Shown here: positions 11,742-22,386 of the stretch, in pieces
Layout of the letters: the number at the start of each line of letters is the position of its first letter
How positions within the stretch are numbered: the first letter of the stretch is position 1
Assembly: GCF_000006565.2 (NCBI RefSeq)
Contig: NC_031479.1
Coordinates: 4,614,289 to 4,678,288 of the forward strand
DNA length: 64,000 nt
Origin: Toxoplasma gondii ME49
Taxonomy: Eukaryota; Apicomplexa; Conoidasida; Eucoccidiorida; Sarcocystidae
Reading direction: 5' to 3'
Program-made: the position numbers and the translations under genes
The notes under the pieces: generated by a model
Databases searched by the model: none
Told to the model about the DNA's origin: nothing
Seen by the model: only the letters and a program-made list of their open reading frames with translations

Positions 11742-13976
11742 GGACTTGAATAGAGAGGAAAACGGAGAGCGAAAGACAGACGGTTGGTGCAGTTGGAACG
11801 GGGGCAAGCGGAAGGAGAAAGCCGGTACAGTTGAATTTTCTGCAGGTGTTTGGGAAAAGGCGAAAATATATTTTTCAGCACGCTAGATGGTGGTCGAATT
11901 TCGGCGATAAAACCACTTTCGCGGACAGCACGTCCCAGAAAAAAGTCATGTTGGGGTTATGGCCGTGTTTTGAAGTCAAAGGAGACTTCAGTGATCCTTG
12001 CACTTGTTGACCAAGAGATTTGCAGGTTCTCATCGGCATTCGCAAACGTTCTGTTTGTGACTAGAAATCGACATTGTTTATCGGTGGGAGTTATTACGCA
12101 CTTTTCCCGATTGTGTGTGCTCGTTGAGCAACTGGTGCTTCTCAAAAATGCTCTGGGTTCAATTTTTCAATTCGCTACTGACCCTCCTCGCAGCGGTGGG
12201 GTGCAGTCAGCTACCATGCATTCCAATCCCGCATTTGAGGCGGAGCAAGATGACTAGGAAGTGACGGCCGTTCGTGATCAACCGTTGCGTACTCAGAGAA
12301 TTCGCCTACACTTTCCAGGTTCGTACGAGTGTCGCGTTGCTACTGCGTCGCACTCTCTTCACAAAAAGAATGCTGCTTCGTCGGCAAAGAGATACTGCAC
12401 TCTTCCAGTTTTTAGTTGAAGTGAATGATACGGAACAGACGCCTGTTGGAGAAGGGAAATTAGACGTCTTCTGCGGGCGCCCGGGGAGCGTGGAGTCGAT
12501 GGAGTGAAAAAATTGAGTTCTCGTCTATATGACTAGTTATCCTCTCTTCCGTTATGTTGTAGGATATGTGAGAAGAATCGATCACGAGCAAGAAAGCAAG
12601 CCAAATCACATTTTGGAGTGTAGCGCACTTTAAGGTCTTCCTTAATGCGAGAAGACTTAAGATTCATCAGATGTTGCGCGTCAGTGCGTTAGGTCCAGAT
12701 GGGTGCCGAGTAGAGGTGACTTTCCGGTTTCTTGTGGCTCTCGTATTTTTGTCGAGAAACAGCTATTTTCTTTCACGTATCATTTGTATTTCACGCATGG
12801 GTTATTATATCGCGTGCGAAGACTGCATGGTGAGGCAGAGAGGTAAACTGCTTCGCTGTATCGCTTCAGCACGAGACATCTGATGAGAAGCCGCTCTACG
12901 GAGAGACACGATTGCCCCGTAGAGGGGACGTTTTCATTCCTCGTCGCTTCTAATAGAATCGGTCGAGTTGCTATAGTGCCAACAATCTCATCATGCGGAA
13001 TTGAATGCCCCTTCTGTCAGGGTCTTCCCCTCCATCGTTGAGTTCCTTTGATTCCCTTCACCTTCGTACGAGAAGCTCCTTTGCATGTTTGCACAATAGT
13101 TCTTGCGAAACGACCGGCACCCTCGCATGCACAAACAATACAATTTTTACTGTGTCTACATTTTGCGTCCGCGCCAAAAAGCAGAGAGTGTTTTTTATCA
13201 TTGTGGGCATATTCCCTCTTTTGTCCTCATACGGAAAAACACACGCCTCTTCAAAACCGTTATGTTACAGCTCTGTTCACGATCTCTACTAAGAACAAGA
13301 AAGCGGAAACCTGGAATTCCCTCGATGCCAGTGCGTATAGCGGGGACATCTGGTCAACGTGATAAAGTTCACCGTGTTCAAGATTTCACTCAGCAGGAGG
13401 AAAAAGTGCTTGTCTGTTGCGGGCCTTTTTGGTCTAGTCGTATCCACTGGTGCGTGCAGAAAGCACTGATTTTCAGTGTTCGGAAAGGCAATTATGTAGT
13501 GAGTTGCAGTCGCTGCCACGTAAAAAAGCGTTGTCGATGGCATTTCCGACAACCGACGATTCTCTTTTCCTGAGAAACGAGGGAGCTGCGCTCAAGGATA
13601 AGCACTCTGAAGAACCAACATTCCTACATGAATAGACGAGCATGTCAAGCGTTAGCAGATATAACTGGAGAATCATCCCGAAAAGGAGTAACAGTCTCGA
13701 GGTGTTACTCCACCGGGCATTCCATCTTCCATGAAGCATAAGTCACGAAAAGACACACAAGAAGCAAGAGGAAGCTGTCTCTAGTGGAGGCAGGCACAAA
13801 ACGTTTAGCTGATGCACGTCTTTGTTGTCGGCCCACATATAAGAATTCCTCTGCAGAGATGCCCGTGCTGCGGTAGCGGGTTCTCTATTTTCTATTCAGT
13901 CTGTCTTTCCCCATCTACGCTTCTCTCCCTCATCTTGCCTTCACACGGCCCCCCTATCCGCTGTCCATTCTCCTCC
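11742..13976. other. Intergenic region, no gene seen
   Basis: This 2.2 kb separates the convergent stops of the repeat-protein gene and the large minus-strand gene. Open frames here are short and AT-rich on both strands with no convincing splice context. It should hold the 3' untranslated regions of both neighbours. Confidence 0.5.
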
Positions 13977-16900
13977 TTAGTTACTCAAAGCGTCTCTGCT
14001 CTCCAGGTGCTCCATGACAACAAGTAGACGGCCCATAAGCGCTCGGAGCCCTTGGATGTGTTCCTCGCTTTTCATCAGTTGCCTCTGGAGCAGCTCTTGT
14101 TGTTGTCGCTGCTGTTGCAGGAGTACGTGATGTTCGTACCTGCTCGGAGCACCCGGCTGACCGCAAGGCGCATATCTCGGTTGTGCCTCTCCTGCCTGTC
14201 TCATCTGCATGTAGCGTCCTCCCGTCGAAGGGTTGAAGGCATACACATGGTTCGGTGCACGCATCTCTGCAGATGTTGTGCGCGAGAGGGGAGGTTGTGC
14301 AGCAGTTACGGATGACGGACTGCCTGAAATTCCCCTCACGTTTCTTTGAGCACTCGCGGACCCTCCCACCGGAATGCTCGGTCCAGATTGCATGCGACGC
14401 TGCCCCGCCACGTGCGGGAAAGAATACCCACAGGCTGTCGAGCCATCCTGAAGCGCGTGAGAATCTCCCCTCGGTCCCTCATCCCCATACGGAGTCTCAC
14501 CGAGACAAAGGTAACCCGGGAATCCTTCGCCACGTCCACAGTTCTCTGTTCTTCGCCACTCATGCTGCGGGGCCGGACCCCGATTTGGTCGGTAAAAGTA
14601 ATTTCGCATGTCGATAGGCCCACATGGAGGGGACGACACAGACCGATCCCGCGTCTCTGGAAAGCTCTGCTGCCTATGGCCTTCTCTCTCCTGGGCAGGG
14701 AGAAACATTTGAGAGACTCCGGGGGTTGCAGACAAGTCAAACGCGGGAGAGGGAGACCACCGGTATCGAAAGGGAACCCAGCTCGACCCCCTCGTCGGCA
14801 GACTCGGCTGAGTTCCTACCGGGTGAATTTCGAATGCAGCTGTCTCGGTAGATGTTCCTGATGCCGCTGAGATGGAAGATAGAGGTCTGGAACTCACCCC
14901 AATGATCCCGCTGCTTGTCCTGAACGTATGTGCCGCTTCATGCGTCTCAGCTTCCTCTCCCCGTCTCATAGACTCTCTCCACAGAGGCAAAGAGGCTGCA
15001 CTCGCCGCAACGGAGTCGTCCAACTGATGCCGAGAGAGACCCAGTTCCGGCGCCGGGGTTCCGGGACCAAACGGGAAGTGTGCAGCTTCCTCCTGGCCGA
15101 CTGTCGAGACACCCGGCGACGTGCAAGACGCATTGCGTCCAGAGACGCTCGCAGCAATCATAGCAGGGGAGAGGGGACCACGTGCCTGGTAAAAGGAGCC
15201 GTTGGCGACGAGGGGACTAGGTGAGGGAGCTGACGGCGATAAAGCTGGGCTTCCAGAGTAGAGGACACCGGAAGAACGCTGTCGGGCTTGCTGGTCTGAA
15301 AGGTTAGAAAACGTGGCAAAGGAGTACGCTGGCGACGGAGGATCTGTGCCTGCTCGTTCGAATCGGGAAGAGGCCTGACCAGAATTTATCTGGTGAGGAT
15401 AGCCGGAGGACGAAACTGTCATCGTGAAAGGTAAGTGTCCTCCTCGGTTCGGAATCTCGCCGTTTCTTGCTGCCTCACCCATGCCTCCGATCGGATTGAA
15501 GGAAAGCAACAGCATGCCTCCACTTCTCTCCCGCATGTCTGCTTGATGTTGCGACGCGGCCACCTGCCGCAGGTGTCCTGTTGCATGCAAGTTCCCATTC
15601 GCCACGCGCAACGCCTCACACGTAGGAGGGAAGGATATGCGCTCCATCGATCCAGAGGCAGACCCGATGACACCGTGACCTCGCCCTTCTCCTTCAGGAC
15701 CTGCTTCTGGCAGATGTTCGCGAGGCACGCTTCCCACTCCAGAGAATGGGGATTCTTGTCCAATGTTCATGTTCGAGGAACACTGAGGCGCCCCAGAAGC
15801 ACGAGAACTTCTGTACAGTGAAGGCGTGTCTGCGTATTGCTGGGCTTCGTGAAGACGCTGGAGGGTGGCTTGTTGCCGCCGTCGTGCTGTTTCGTGGTGC
15901 TCCACCAGAACGCGTTGCTGGCGCTGAAGGATCTGCAGCCGCAGGGCGTTTTCCCTCATCTGAAGCTGGAGCGCGAGGGCGAAGTCTTTCAACTGCGAGT
16001 GGCGGGCACGGCCAGGAGACACGGGAGAAACCGAAGGTGGAATCGCATGAGCCGAAGGCGACTCTCGCGAAGAAGGAAGACATTCAGTCGATTCCTGGGT
16101 ATATCTCTGACCGCTGTCTTCTTTTTCGCAGACAGGATCTGAGGGCGAAGGCGAAATAGGTGGAGAGAGAGGCTGGGAAGGGAAGCGATGTGAAAAGCTC
16201 GGCGAATCACAGAAGTCCGAGCAGCTGGAGGGGCCTGCATTCAAACTAAATGATTCCTTGGTAAGAGGGCGTGCAAAGGCATCCGAAAACGCAGTGGGGA
16301 ACTCCCGGCAAGACAAAGAACAGTGTGTTGCAGCGCGGCGACGCCAGGCCGCTGGCACCAAAACGAGGTCAACCGAGTGGCGCCGGAGCTGGTCCGGCAA
16401 GGCCGACGAGGAATGACGAACGCCTCGAAGGCCACGACAAAACACTAACCCGGGACACGACCGCGCGCGACGCAAACGTCGGCGCGACCTCTTGTGCGCC
16501 CGTTGAGACTGCCGCGAATCCTCGGGGCGAGAAGAAAGACACTTCCTCTGAAAGCCTGAAACAGGCGACGGCGAGGACGCGGACATCAGATGCTGTGGGT
16601 CACTGGTATTCCGGTCCACATCAGTTCCCTCTTCGCCCCGTGAACCACAAACAGAGAGACTCAGTTCTCGCTTTGCTGCCGATTCGGGATTCGCACAAGG
16701 GAGGACATCGTCCGCTTGACCTTCGTCGTTCTCGTCGTCACTTGTACCCGACTCTGTTGTGGACCGACCTAAGTGACGGTCCTCCGCGATTTGTGTGCAC
16801 GCAGATGGTGCTAAATCGGCATCTTCTTCGCATGTGTCTCCCCTGAAGATTTGTATGGTCGCGGTCGCGAGCGCGCGGCGAACGCGGGGTCGAGGAACTT

Positions 16901-17855
16901 CTTCCTCTGCCGCACTTGCCTTGTCCGTCAGGGGCCCCTCGTCCTCTGTGTCAAATTCCACTGCTCGTTCGGCCTTGCTCCCGTTGAAGTGGAAGGCGTG
17001 ATGAAGCCATCTTCTCTCTCCTGTCTTAGCTGCGTCAATCGAAGCCAGAGATTCGGAGAGACACTCCAGAGAGGACCCAACAGATCCACTTTGAGAAGCT
17101 GCAGCTCTAGTGCTTCCTCCAAGGGAAGCCGAACACGATAGCAGATCTCGTGGCCGGCTATCGTGAGGTTTCTCGGAGTCGCGCTTCCGTCTCCTCATTC
17201 TCTCTTTCCCAGTAGAGGAGAGCAGGGCGGCGATATCCGACGGGGTGGCCTGGAAGCTGCCTGCTTTCTTGCCTTCCCCAGAGGTCAGCATTCCTGGAAC
17301 TGGCTCCGAGAGAGAAGGTAGAGGAGACTCCAGAGGTTCTTCGTGGCTGTCTTGCTCTGAAGGCAGACATGAGGCGCGAGAAGACGAGAAGGAACATATA
17401 GGAGACGAATCCGCGGAGCGACACGGCGACGAGACAGAAGACTCTGGAATGCCGGAGGAACAGACGGACGGAGCAGCCTCACGTGGGGGCTCCTCAAGCA
17501 TACTCAAAGTCAGGTTCGTCTGGTGCGTCTCCTTCTCGTCTTCCAGACAATGCGTCGCTCCGTCGACGGTACGGCGAGTCGAGTCCACAGCCCTTCCTTC
17601 TTCTCCCACTGAAAAAGCTCCTGAGGCGCCACGGCTTGCCGGGACTTCCCCGCACACAAAGGAACCTTCCCGATGAATGTGGAGGGGAGGGAGCGGCTGC
17701 TGCGTTGGTACTCGGCTCTCGGGTGCCTCAGAAGCTCCAAAAGGTGGTCCAGAGGACGCAGGCGACGTGCGCTGATGCAGGCCGACGAAGGACCGACAGC
17801 ACGATGGATTAGATGGATAGTTCTGGAAGAAGTCGAGGATCCGAGCCAACCGATC
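13977..17855 (-). CDS. Large low-complexity Q-rich protein, main 3' exon
   Basis: A single open frame of 1292 residues runs from a splice acceptor (CTCAGTCTCAG, exon starting at 17855 with DRLARILDFFQNYPSN) to a stop at 13977. There is no ATG at its head, so it is a 3' exon joined in phase 0 to an upstream exon, probably the one at 18231-18911. Most of the chain is Ser/Pro/Arg/Glu-rich and predicted disordered. Two Gln-rich helical stretches stand out: one coded near 15850-15990 (LQILQRQQRVLVEHHE) and one at the extreme C-terminus (LLQQQRQQQELLQRQLMKS). These could mediate coiled-coil or prion-like assembly. No catalytic motif or membrane segment is seen. Proteins of this style are common in coccidian genomes; function unknown. 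Confidence 0.75.
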   Translation of the reverse strand, partial: DRLARILDFFQNYPSNPSCCRSFVGLHQRTSPASSGPPFGASEAPESRVPTQQPLPPLHIHREGSFVCGEVPASRGASGAFSVGEEGRAVDSTRRTVDGATHCLEDEKETHQTNLTLSMLEEPPREAAPSVCSSGIPESSVSSPCRSADSSPICSFSSSRASCLPSEQDSHEEPLESPLPSLSEPVPGMLTSGEGKKAGSFQATPSDIAALLSSTGKERMRRRKRDSEKPHDSRPRDLLSCSASLGGSTRAAASQSGSVGSSLECLSESLASIDAAKTGERRWLHHAFHFNGSKAERAVEFDTEDEGPLTDKASAAEEEVPRPRVRRALATATIQIFRGDTCEEDADLAPSACTQIAEDRHLGRSTTESGTSDDENDEGQADDVLPCANPESAAKRELSLSVCGSRGEEGTDVDRNTSDPQHLMSASSPSPVSGFQRKCLSSRPEDSRQSQRAHKRSRRRLRRARSCPGLVFCRGLRGVRHSSSALPDQLRRHSVDLVLVPAAWRRRAATHCSLSCREFPTAFSDAFARPLTKESFSLNAGPSSCSDFCDSPSFSHRFPSQPLSPPISPSPSDPVCEKEDSGQRYTQESTECLPSSRESPSAHAIPPSVSPVSPGRARHSQLKDFALALQLQMRENALRLQILQRQQRVLVEHHETARRRQQATLQRLHEAQQYADTPSLYRSSRASGAPQCSSNMNIGQESPFSGVGSVPREHLPEAGPEGEGRGHGVIGSASGSMERISFPPTCEALRVANGNLHATGHLRQVAASQHQADMRERSGGMLLLSFNPIGGMGEAARNGEIPNRGGHLPFTMTVSSSGYPHQINSGQASSRFERAGTDPPSPAYSFATFSNLSDQQARQRSSGVLYSGSPALSPSAPSPSPLVANGSFYQARGPLSPAMIAASVSGRNASCTSPGVSTVGQEEAAHFPFGPGTPAPELGLSRHQLDDSVAASAASLPLWRESMRRGEEAETHEAAHTFRTSSGIIGVSSRPLSSISAASGTSTETAAFEIHPVGTQPSLPTRGSSWVPFRYRWSPSPAFDLSATPGVSQMFLPAQEREGHRQQSFPETRDRSVSSPPCGPIDMRNYFYRPNRGPAPQHEWRRTENCGRGEGFPGYLCLGETPYGDEGPRGDSHALQDGSTACGYSFPHVAGQRRMQSGPSIPVGGSASAQRNVRGISGSPSSVTAAQPPLSRTTSAEMRAPNHVYAFNPSTGGRYMQMRQAGEAQPRYAPCGQPGAPSRYEHHVLLQQQRQQQELLQRQLMKSEEHIQGLRALMGRLLVVMEHLESRDALSN

Positions 17856-18230
17856 CTGAGACTGAGAAATACAAAAAGGAAAAACATACGCAGTCGCGTC
17901 ATCAGTATCGCTCCTATGTTTGCTTGCTTCTCATCCACATGACAATTCCCAGCAAATACACAGGCAAGCCTCACCGGGTCTTTCTGGCCCTCGCGTCACC
18001 ACTAACTGAAACCTCCACGAGAAGCCCTGCATAGGATTAAACGGACTTCACTGTACACAAAATTAAAAAAGCCCCAGGTTGCCCCCATGAAAGTCATTCT
18101 GTTTCCTGTATGTGTGGCAAGGAGCTTCCCTGTTGCTATCCGTCCAGCGCAGCACCAAGTTTCCTGTCTCTATTTGAAAGCTGAGAAGCAGTTGGCTGCC
18201 ATTTCCGCGCGTCCAACCTTAATACTGGTT

Positions 18231-18911
18231 TCATGTTTGTGGAGACGGAACGCCTAGACTTGGAAACTGGAATCTCTCCTCTTTCTCCGCATTAATCAGT
18301 CGCTGCAAATTCCTCTGTATGCATTTCCCTGCTCTTTCTGGTATCTGTCCTACCACCATAAGAAGGCGATTTAAAAACGCCACCGTGTCCTGCTGATATA
18401 GCCCGTAAGCTTGAAGCAAGCACAGCCATGTGAGGTCGCTTGCGGGGTCGAGGCCACCATCAGGAAGGCGGCTAACGCGTTCACTGAGAAGCGCCACTTC
18501 CATCCCCAGAACAAGACTCCGGACGCACAGAGGTTTCTGTCCCTCATCGCGACTTGAAGCGGGAAGAATTCCTGCATAATCGCTTAGAGACAACGGAAAA
18601 GACTCCGGAAACCTCGAAGGAAAGACAAACGAAGGAATCAACGACGACGACGCTGGCCGACCGCGAGGATCTGCGAGCGGCGACGCCCCCTGAAACGAAG
18701 ATCGGGACACCGGCGCGTGCAAATGTGAAGGGGAGGGTACAGTGTACCCGGAGGAAGCCTGCTCGAATGTAGAAGATGGATCCGACAGCGAACCACGAAA
18801 AAGCTCCCACATTTCACCGGCATGCAATGCAGAGTAGACTGTGTCAGGCAGTAGGAACGAAGAATCTCCTTCAGCCGGCTGCCGCCGGTGAGTGAGAGGC
18901 TGGTGTGTCAT
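18231..18911 (-). CDS. Probable 5' exon of the large Q-rich protein
   Basis: An open frame begins at the ATG at 18911 (MTHQPLTHRRQPAEGD) and stays open to a stop at 18231. Its second half (MEVALLSERVSRLPDG, LLQAYGLYQQDTVAFLNRL, RNLQRLINAEKEE) looks like a folded helical domain. The end of this helical domain and the start of the next exon (DRLARILDFFQ) would join naturally, so I read them as one gene. The donor is not clear: the phase-0 candidates near 18245-18345 are weak. The alternative is a separate 226-residue protein ending at 18231. The domain is not recognised. Confidence 0.55.
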   Translation of the reverse strand: MTHQPLTHRRQPAEGDSSFLLPDTVYSALHAGEMWELFRGSLSDPSSTFEQASSGYTVPSPSHLHAPVSRSSFQGASPLADPRGRPASSSLIPSFVFPSRFPESFPLSLSDYAGILPASSRDEGQKPLCVRSLVLGMEVALLSERVSRLPDGGLDPASDLTWLCLLQAYGLYQQDTVAFLNRLLMVVGQIPERAGKCIQRNLQRLINAEKEERFQFPSLGVPSPQT

Positions 18912-21900
18912 TGCACGCGAGAAGTGTAACCAAAGTATCAGGAAAATCAACGTGGGGGAATTGACGGACGGGAAGTAACAGACCGTGAGTACCTGGAAAC
19001 CTGCAGGAAAACAGCGATTACAGCGAAACCGAGACGAGGCCTAGCACAACGCACGGAAGACGGAGATGGGGCAGTAGTCACGCAGAACTACATAACCGGC
19101 GCAAGACGAGACCGTTGCAGTAGAAAGCATGTGGCAACACAAAGGTGCCCCTGTCAACGTGGGTTGTCATCTGCCTTCTGTCGTCTGGTTCCAGGCAACA
19201 GCAGGGAGCCACCCGACTCGAGTCAAAACGGCGGCAACTTTTTGGTACTTTAGTTTCACTCGAGGAACGAAATTCAGTGAACTCGTGAGAGTTTAGGGAC
19301 CTCAAGAGGGCATTGGAGTTACCGAATAGTCCCTTTGGTCTTCAACCACACCGGTCTCTTGACGAATAACAAGAAGCCACGAACGGTCACAGAGAAAGAA
19401 AGGTTCCATTGTGCATGTGTCACCTCCAGGCCAGGACGGCGAGGGTGACTGGTGTACTGGAGGCATCAGGGGGGTACCAGCGAATGCAACGGAAACGAAC
19501 AAACCCCTGACCAATTTGTTATTGGAAATAAACCTGCCCTGTTATGCAAACGAACTTCCGCCACGTTTCTTCTCAATGCGCTGAAGGTTGTCACCTGTTC
19601 ATCTGCGTTGTGCGTTCTTGAATTAGCGGGTGCGAGTCCCCGTCCAGCACGCATTCGCACACGTTTCTTCACTTTCGCTTCCAAGAAAGGTGCAATGCGT
19701 CCACTCCGAGAAGACAAATCCCCCGAACTGAAATAGCAAAGAGGTCAAGTTAGTCTCATACAAAAGAAACAAACTCTCGTGCAAACAGCAGGGCTGCCTG
19801 CGCCCGAGCACGTCCGGCCACCGCGGAACTGGCAGAGCCGGGGAACTTCTGTGGTAAGGGAAGAAACTTTTTCAGCTCTCAAATAAAGTGACCATCAAGC
19901 CAGCCAAGGGAAGCGAAAGACTGTATGGGAGTTTAAGATGAAACTGACTGCCAATGGACAGCATAGCTTCTCGAAAATCGCCGCGGAAGGCCTCTTGCAC
20001 ACCTGGGAGAGTGGCTCAAAACAGCCGCTTGAGAAGAGGCCTCTCCGATGCGTGCCCTCCCCCTCTCGGGTTTAGGAAACTAACTAGCGGACCGCTGACA
20101 GCCATGTAGCTCCTCCACAATGATGGAGACTGTTCTACGGCCTCATTTCATTTTTAGATTTCTGATTTTCGTCCGGTATACATGAAGCCATCGTCGCATT
20201 AAGAAGCAGTGGGGAAATACGAAGTTCCTCTCGTTTCTTCTGGTGCGCTGTGCCAGGGTTCCCACCTTCTGGCGAGAAGCTACGATTGCGACGCGCTCTG
20301 GAGGACACGCAGTGGAAGATGGCGTCGCGTTTCTGCTAGTGACCTCTCTGAAAGACGTTATGTGGTTGGACATATCCGTTTCCCATGGCTAAAAGAGGCA
20401 CGTAAAGGTAGGGTTGGAGGGATCTCGGCAGCAGAAACGTTATTTTTCTCGTCGGTGACAACAACCACGCGGCAGCCAGATACAACCTGAGTCGGAGTCC
20501 CAATTCAGCGCTTTCTCCCGCCCACGCTGGCCGCAGCGGTTTGTTATTTTGCTTCGATTGTTCTCACTACAGTAACACTGTCGCGACGAAGTTAAAACAA
20601 GCCAGTTGATGTTGAACCTGTGGCCCTACAGTGTGCTAAGTGATTAGGTTGACTGTAGTCCTGACAAAATACTGTTCTGCTAAAACTGAAGAGATAAGAA
20701 GGTACAAACCGAAAGAGGATCTCTCACATGTTCGGGTGGACAAATCGCGGATTATTTGGCAATCGGATGGATGGCGAATGACATTTCCTGAGGCTGTGAC
20801 AAAGGAGCGAAACCAACTTTCTCGAGAGTCGCAGGCGTATTCGTTGGTGATTTTTCGACCGTGCCAAGCGGCGGAGGGGAGACAACGTGTTGGTGTTCGC
20901 GGGAGGGAATGCTGAGGTGTTACTGTATTTCTCGAGAGAAGTACAGAAAGGGAATGCGTAGCTAAGCGTTACCGGTGCGGCTGCGGCTCAAAAGAAACAC
21001 TAGACTGCCGATGAGTGAAGTCCAGGGGTACCAAAGGCATTTGTCATGGGTTCTGCAATGTGTGGCAAGCTGGGTTTTCTGTCACAGAAAAGAATCTGAA
21101 GAGGAAAGCCCAACGTCAGCTCGCCGAGTTACTGCACTTCAGTCATGCGTGCTTATCATTTAGGTCACCAACCCCCGCAGCACTAAAGGCTCACCCACTG
21201 CTTCGCAAAAACGTCGCCAGCTGAGTTCGTAGATGGCGAAGGTTGTGCCGGGGCATGACTGGCATACCGTACCACACTCTCGATTCCGCAGCTGACCACG
21301 TGCACCTGAAGGCATCTGTTTCCCTCATGACCGTGGTTGGAAACCAGAAGAAAACGAAGTTCAGTCCCCGTCCCGCCGTGAGCTGCTGACAGTAGCATGG
21401 AACGCGGATCAAAACTAGAACCACTCACATGCACATCAGGTTCCTCCTCCATTAACATTGGTTACTCAATGGCCTTCCGAACATCTAGCATTCTCAGGTA
21501 AACAAAAAGGTCTGTTGTCATCCAGCTACCGTTGCGTCTAGTATCAGGTTAGTCCAAAAGGGCCTTCTAATCTGAAGAAGGTTGTGCTATGTGACGCCGC
21601 CCAAGTGGAATCGTGTGCCTACCGGCTTCCACCCTTAGCAGACGCGTTCGTGCTGATGATCACTGTGCGAAAAGGATGGGTAGCATAGAAAAACAGGTAC
21701 TAGCTGACAAGTGTGATGGTAGATGCACAAACGGGAGGGGCATTCTCGGCGAGAACTTGCTACTAGGCTTCGTTCTTTTGCAGCGCTACCACCAACTAAC
21801 GAGCGAGCGGATAGTCTCTGGAGCTGAAGGAAAATACGCAAACAATTCCCTTTTCAAAAGTCAAAGCACAGACCCAGCATACGGCTGTACGTTATTTACA

Positions 21901-22386
21901 CAAGAATCACACCTGATGTTTCCACACCAGCAGCTGACCCTCATGACCAGATACAGGAGCAGGTTCATTCTGCCCAACTCAAGCAGTTCACCATAAAAAA
22001 AAGACTGCCAAATTAGACAATGTACAAGACATGCTGAAATTTACGCTTACAATATTTTAGAAAAGAACGACAATACCGGGGCGTGTCAGGGACCTCCTTT
22101 TTCAAGGCGCCTTGCTAGCTGCCACGCGAATGCGGCATTCGGGGGGTCACCGAACACAAAATTCGATCTTTGCCACGTGTCCCGATGCATTTTCTTCAGT
22201 GAAAAAAACTAGTTTTTGCTCCCCATTGGGAACAGCAAACGCTCAAACGCGTATCAGTATATGCAAAAAGATCCCAAACGCCCGTTGCGGCATCCGGCGT
22301 CTTCGGGAACTCATAAAACAAAAGGAGGGCAGTCCCAAAAGCTGCCACAAAGAAAATCACATCTAATAGGCGCCGTTCTTTCGACA
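18912..22386. other. Long stretch with no confident gene
   Basis: I see no gene model I can support here. Fragments that may be isolated exons are minus 21458-21183 (contains LRFLLVSNHGHEGNRCLQV, followed by a GTGAGC donor-like site) and plus 20209-20487 (Trp/Arg-rich). Neither can be connected to other exons with matching phase. Confidence 0.4.

Noticed and set aside
19452..20490. Scattered frames at 19452-19736 and 20209-20490
   Set aside because: Composition is borderline, and no phase-matched exon partners, start codons in context or known motifs were found, so they are only mentioned in the gap entry.
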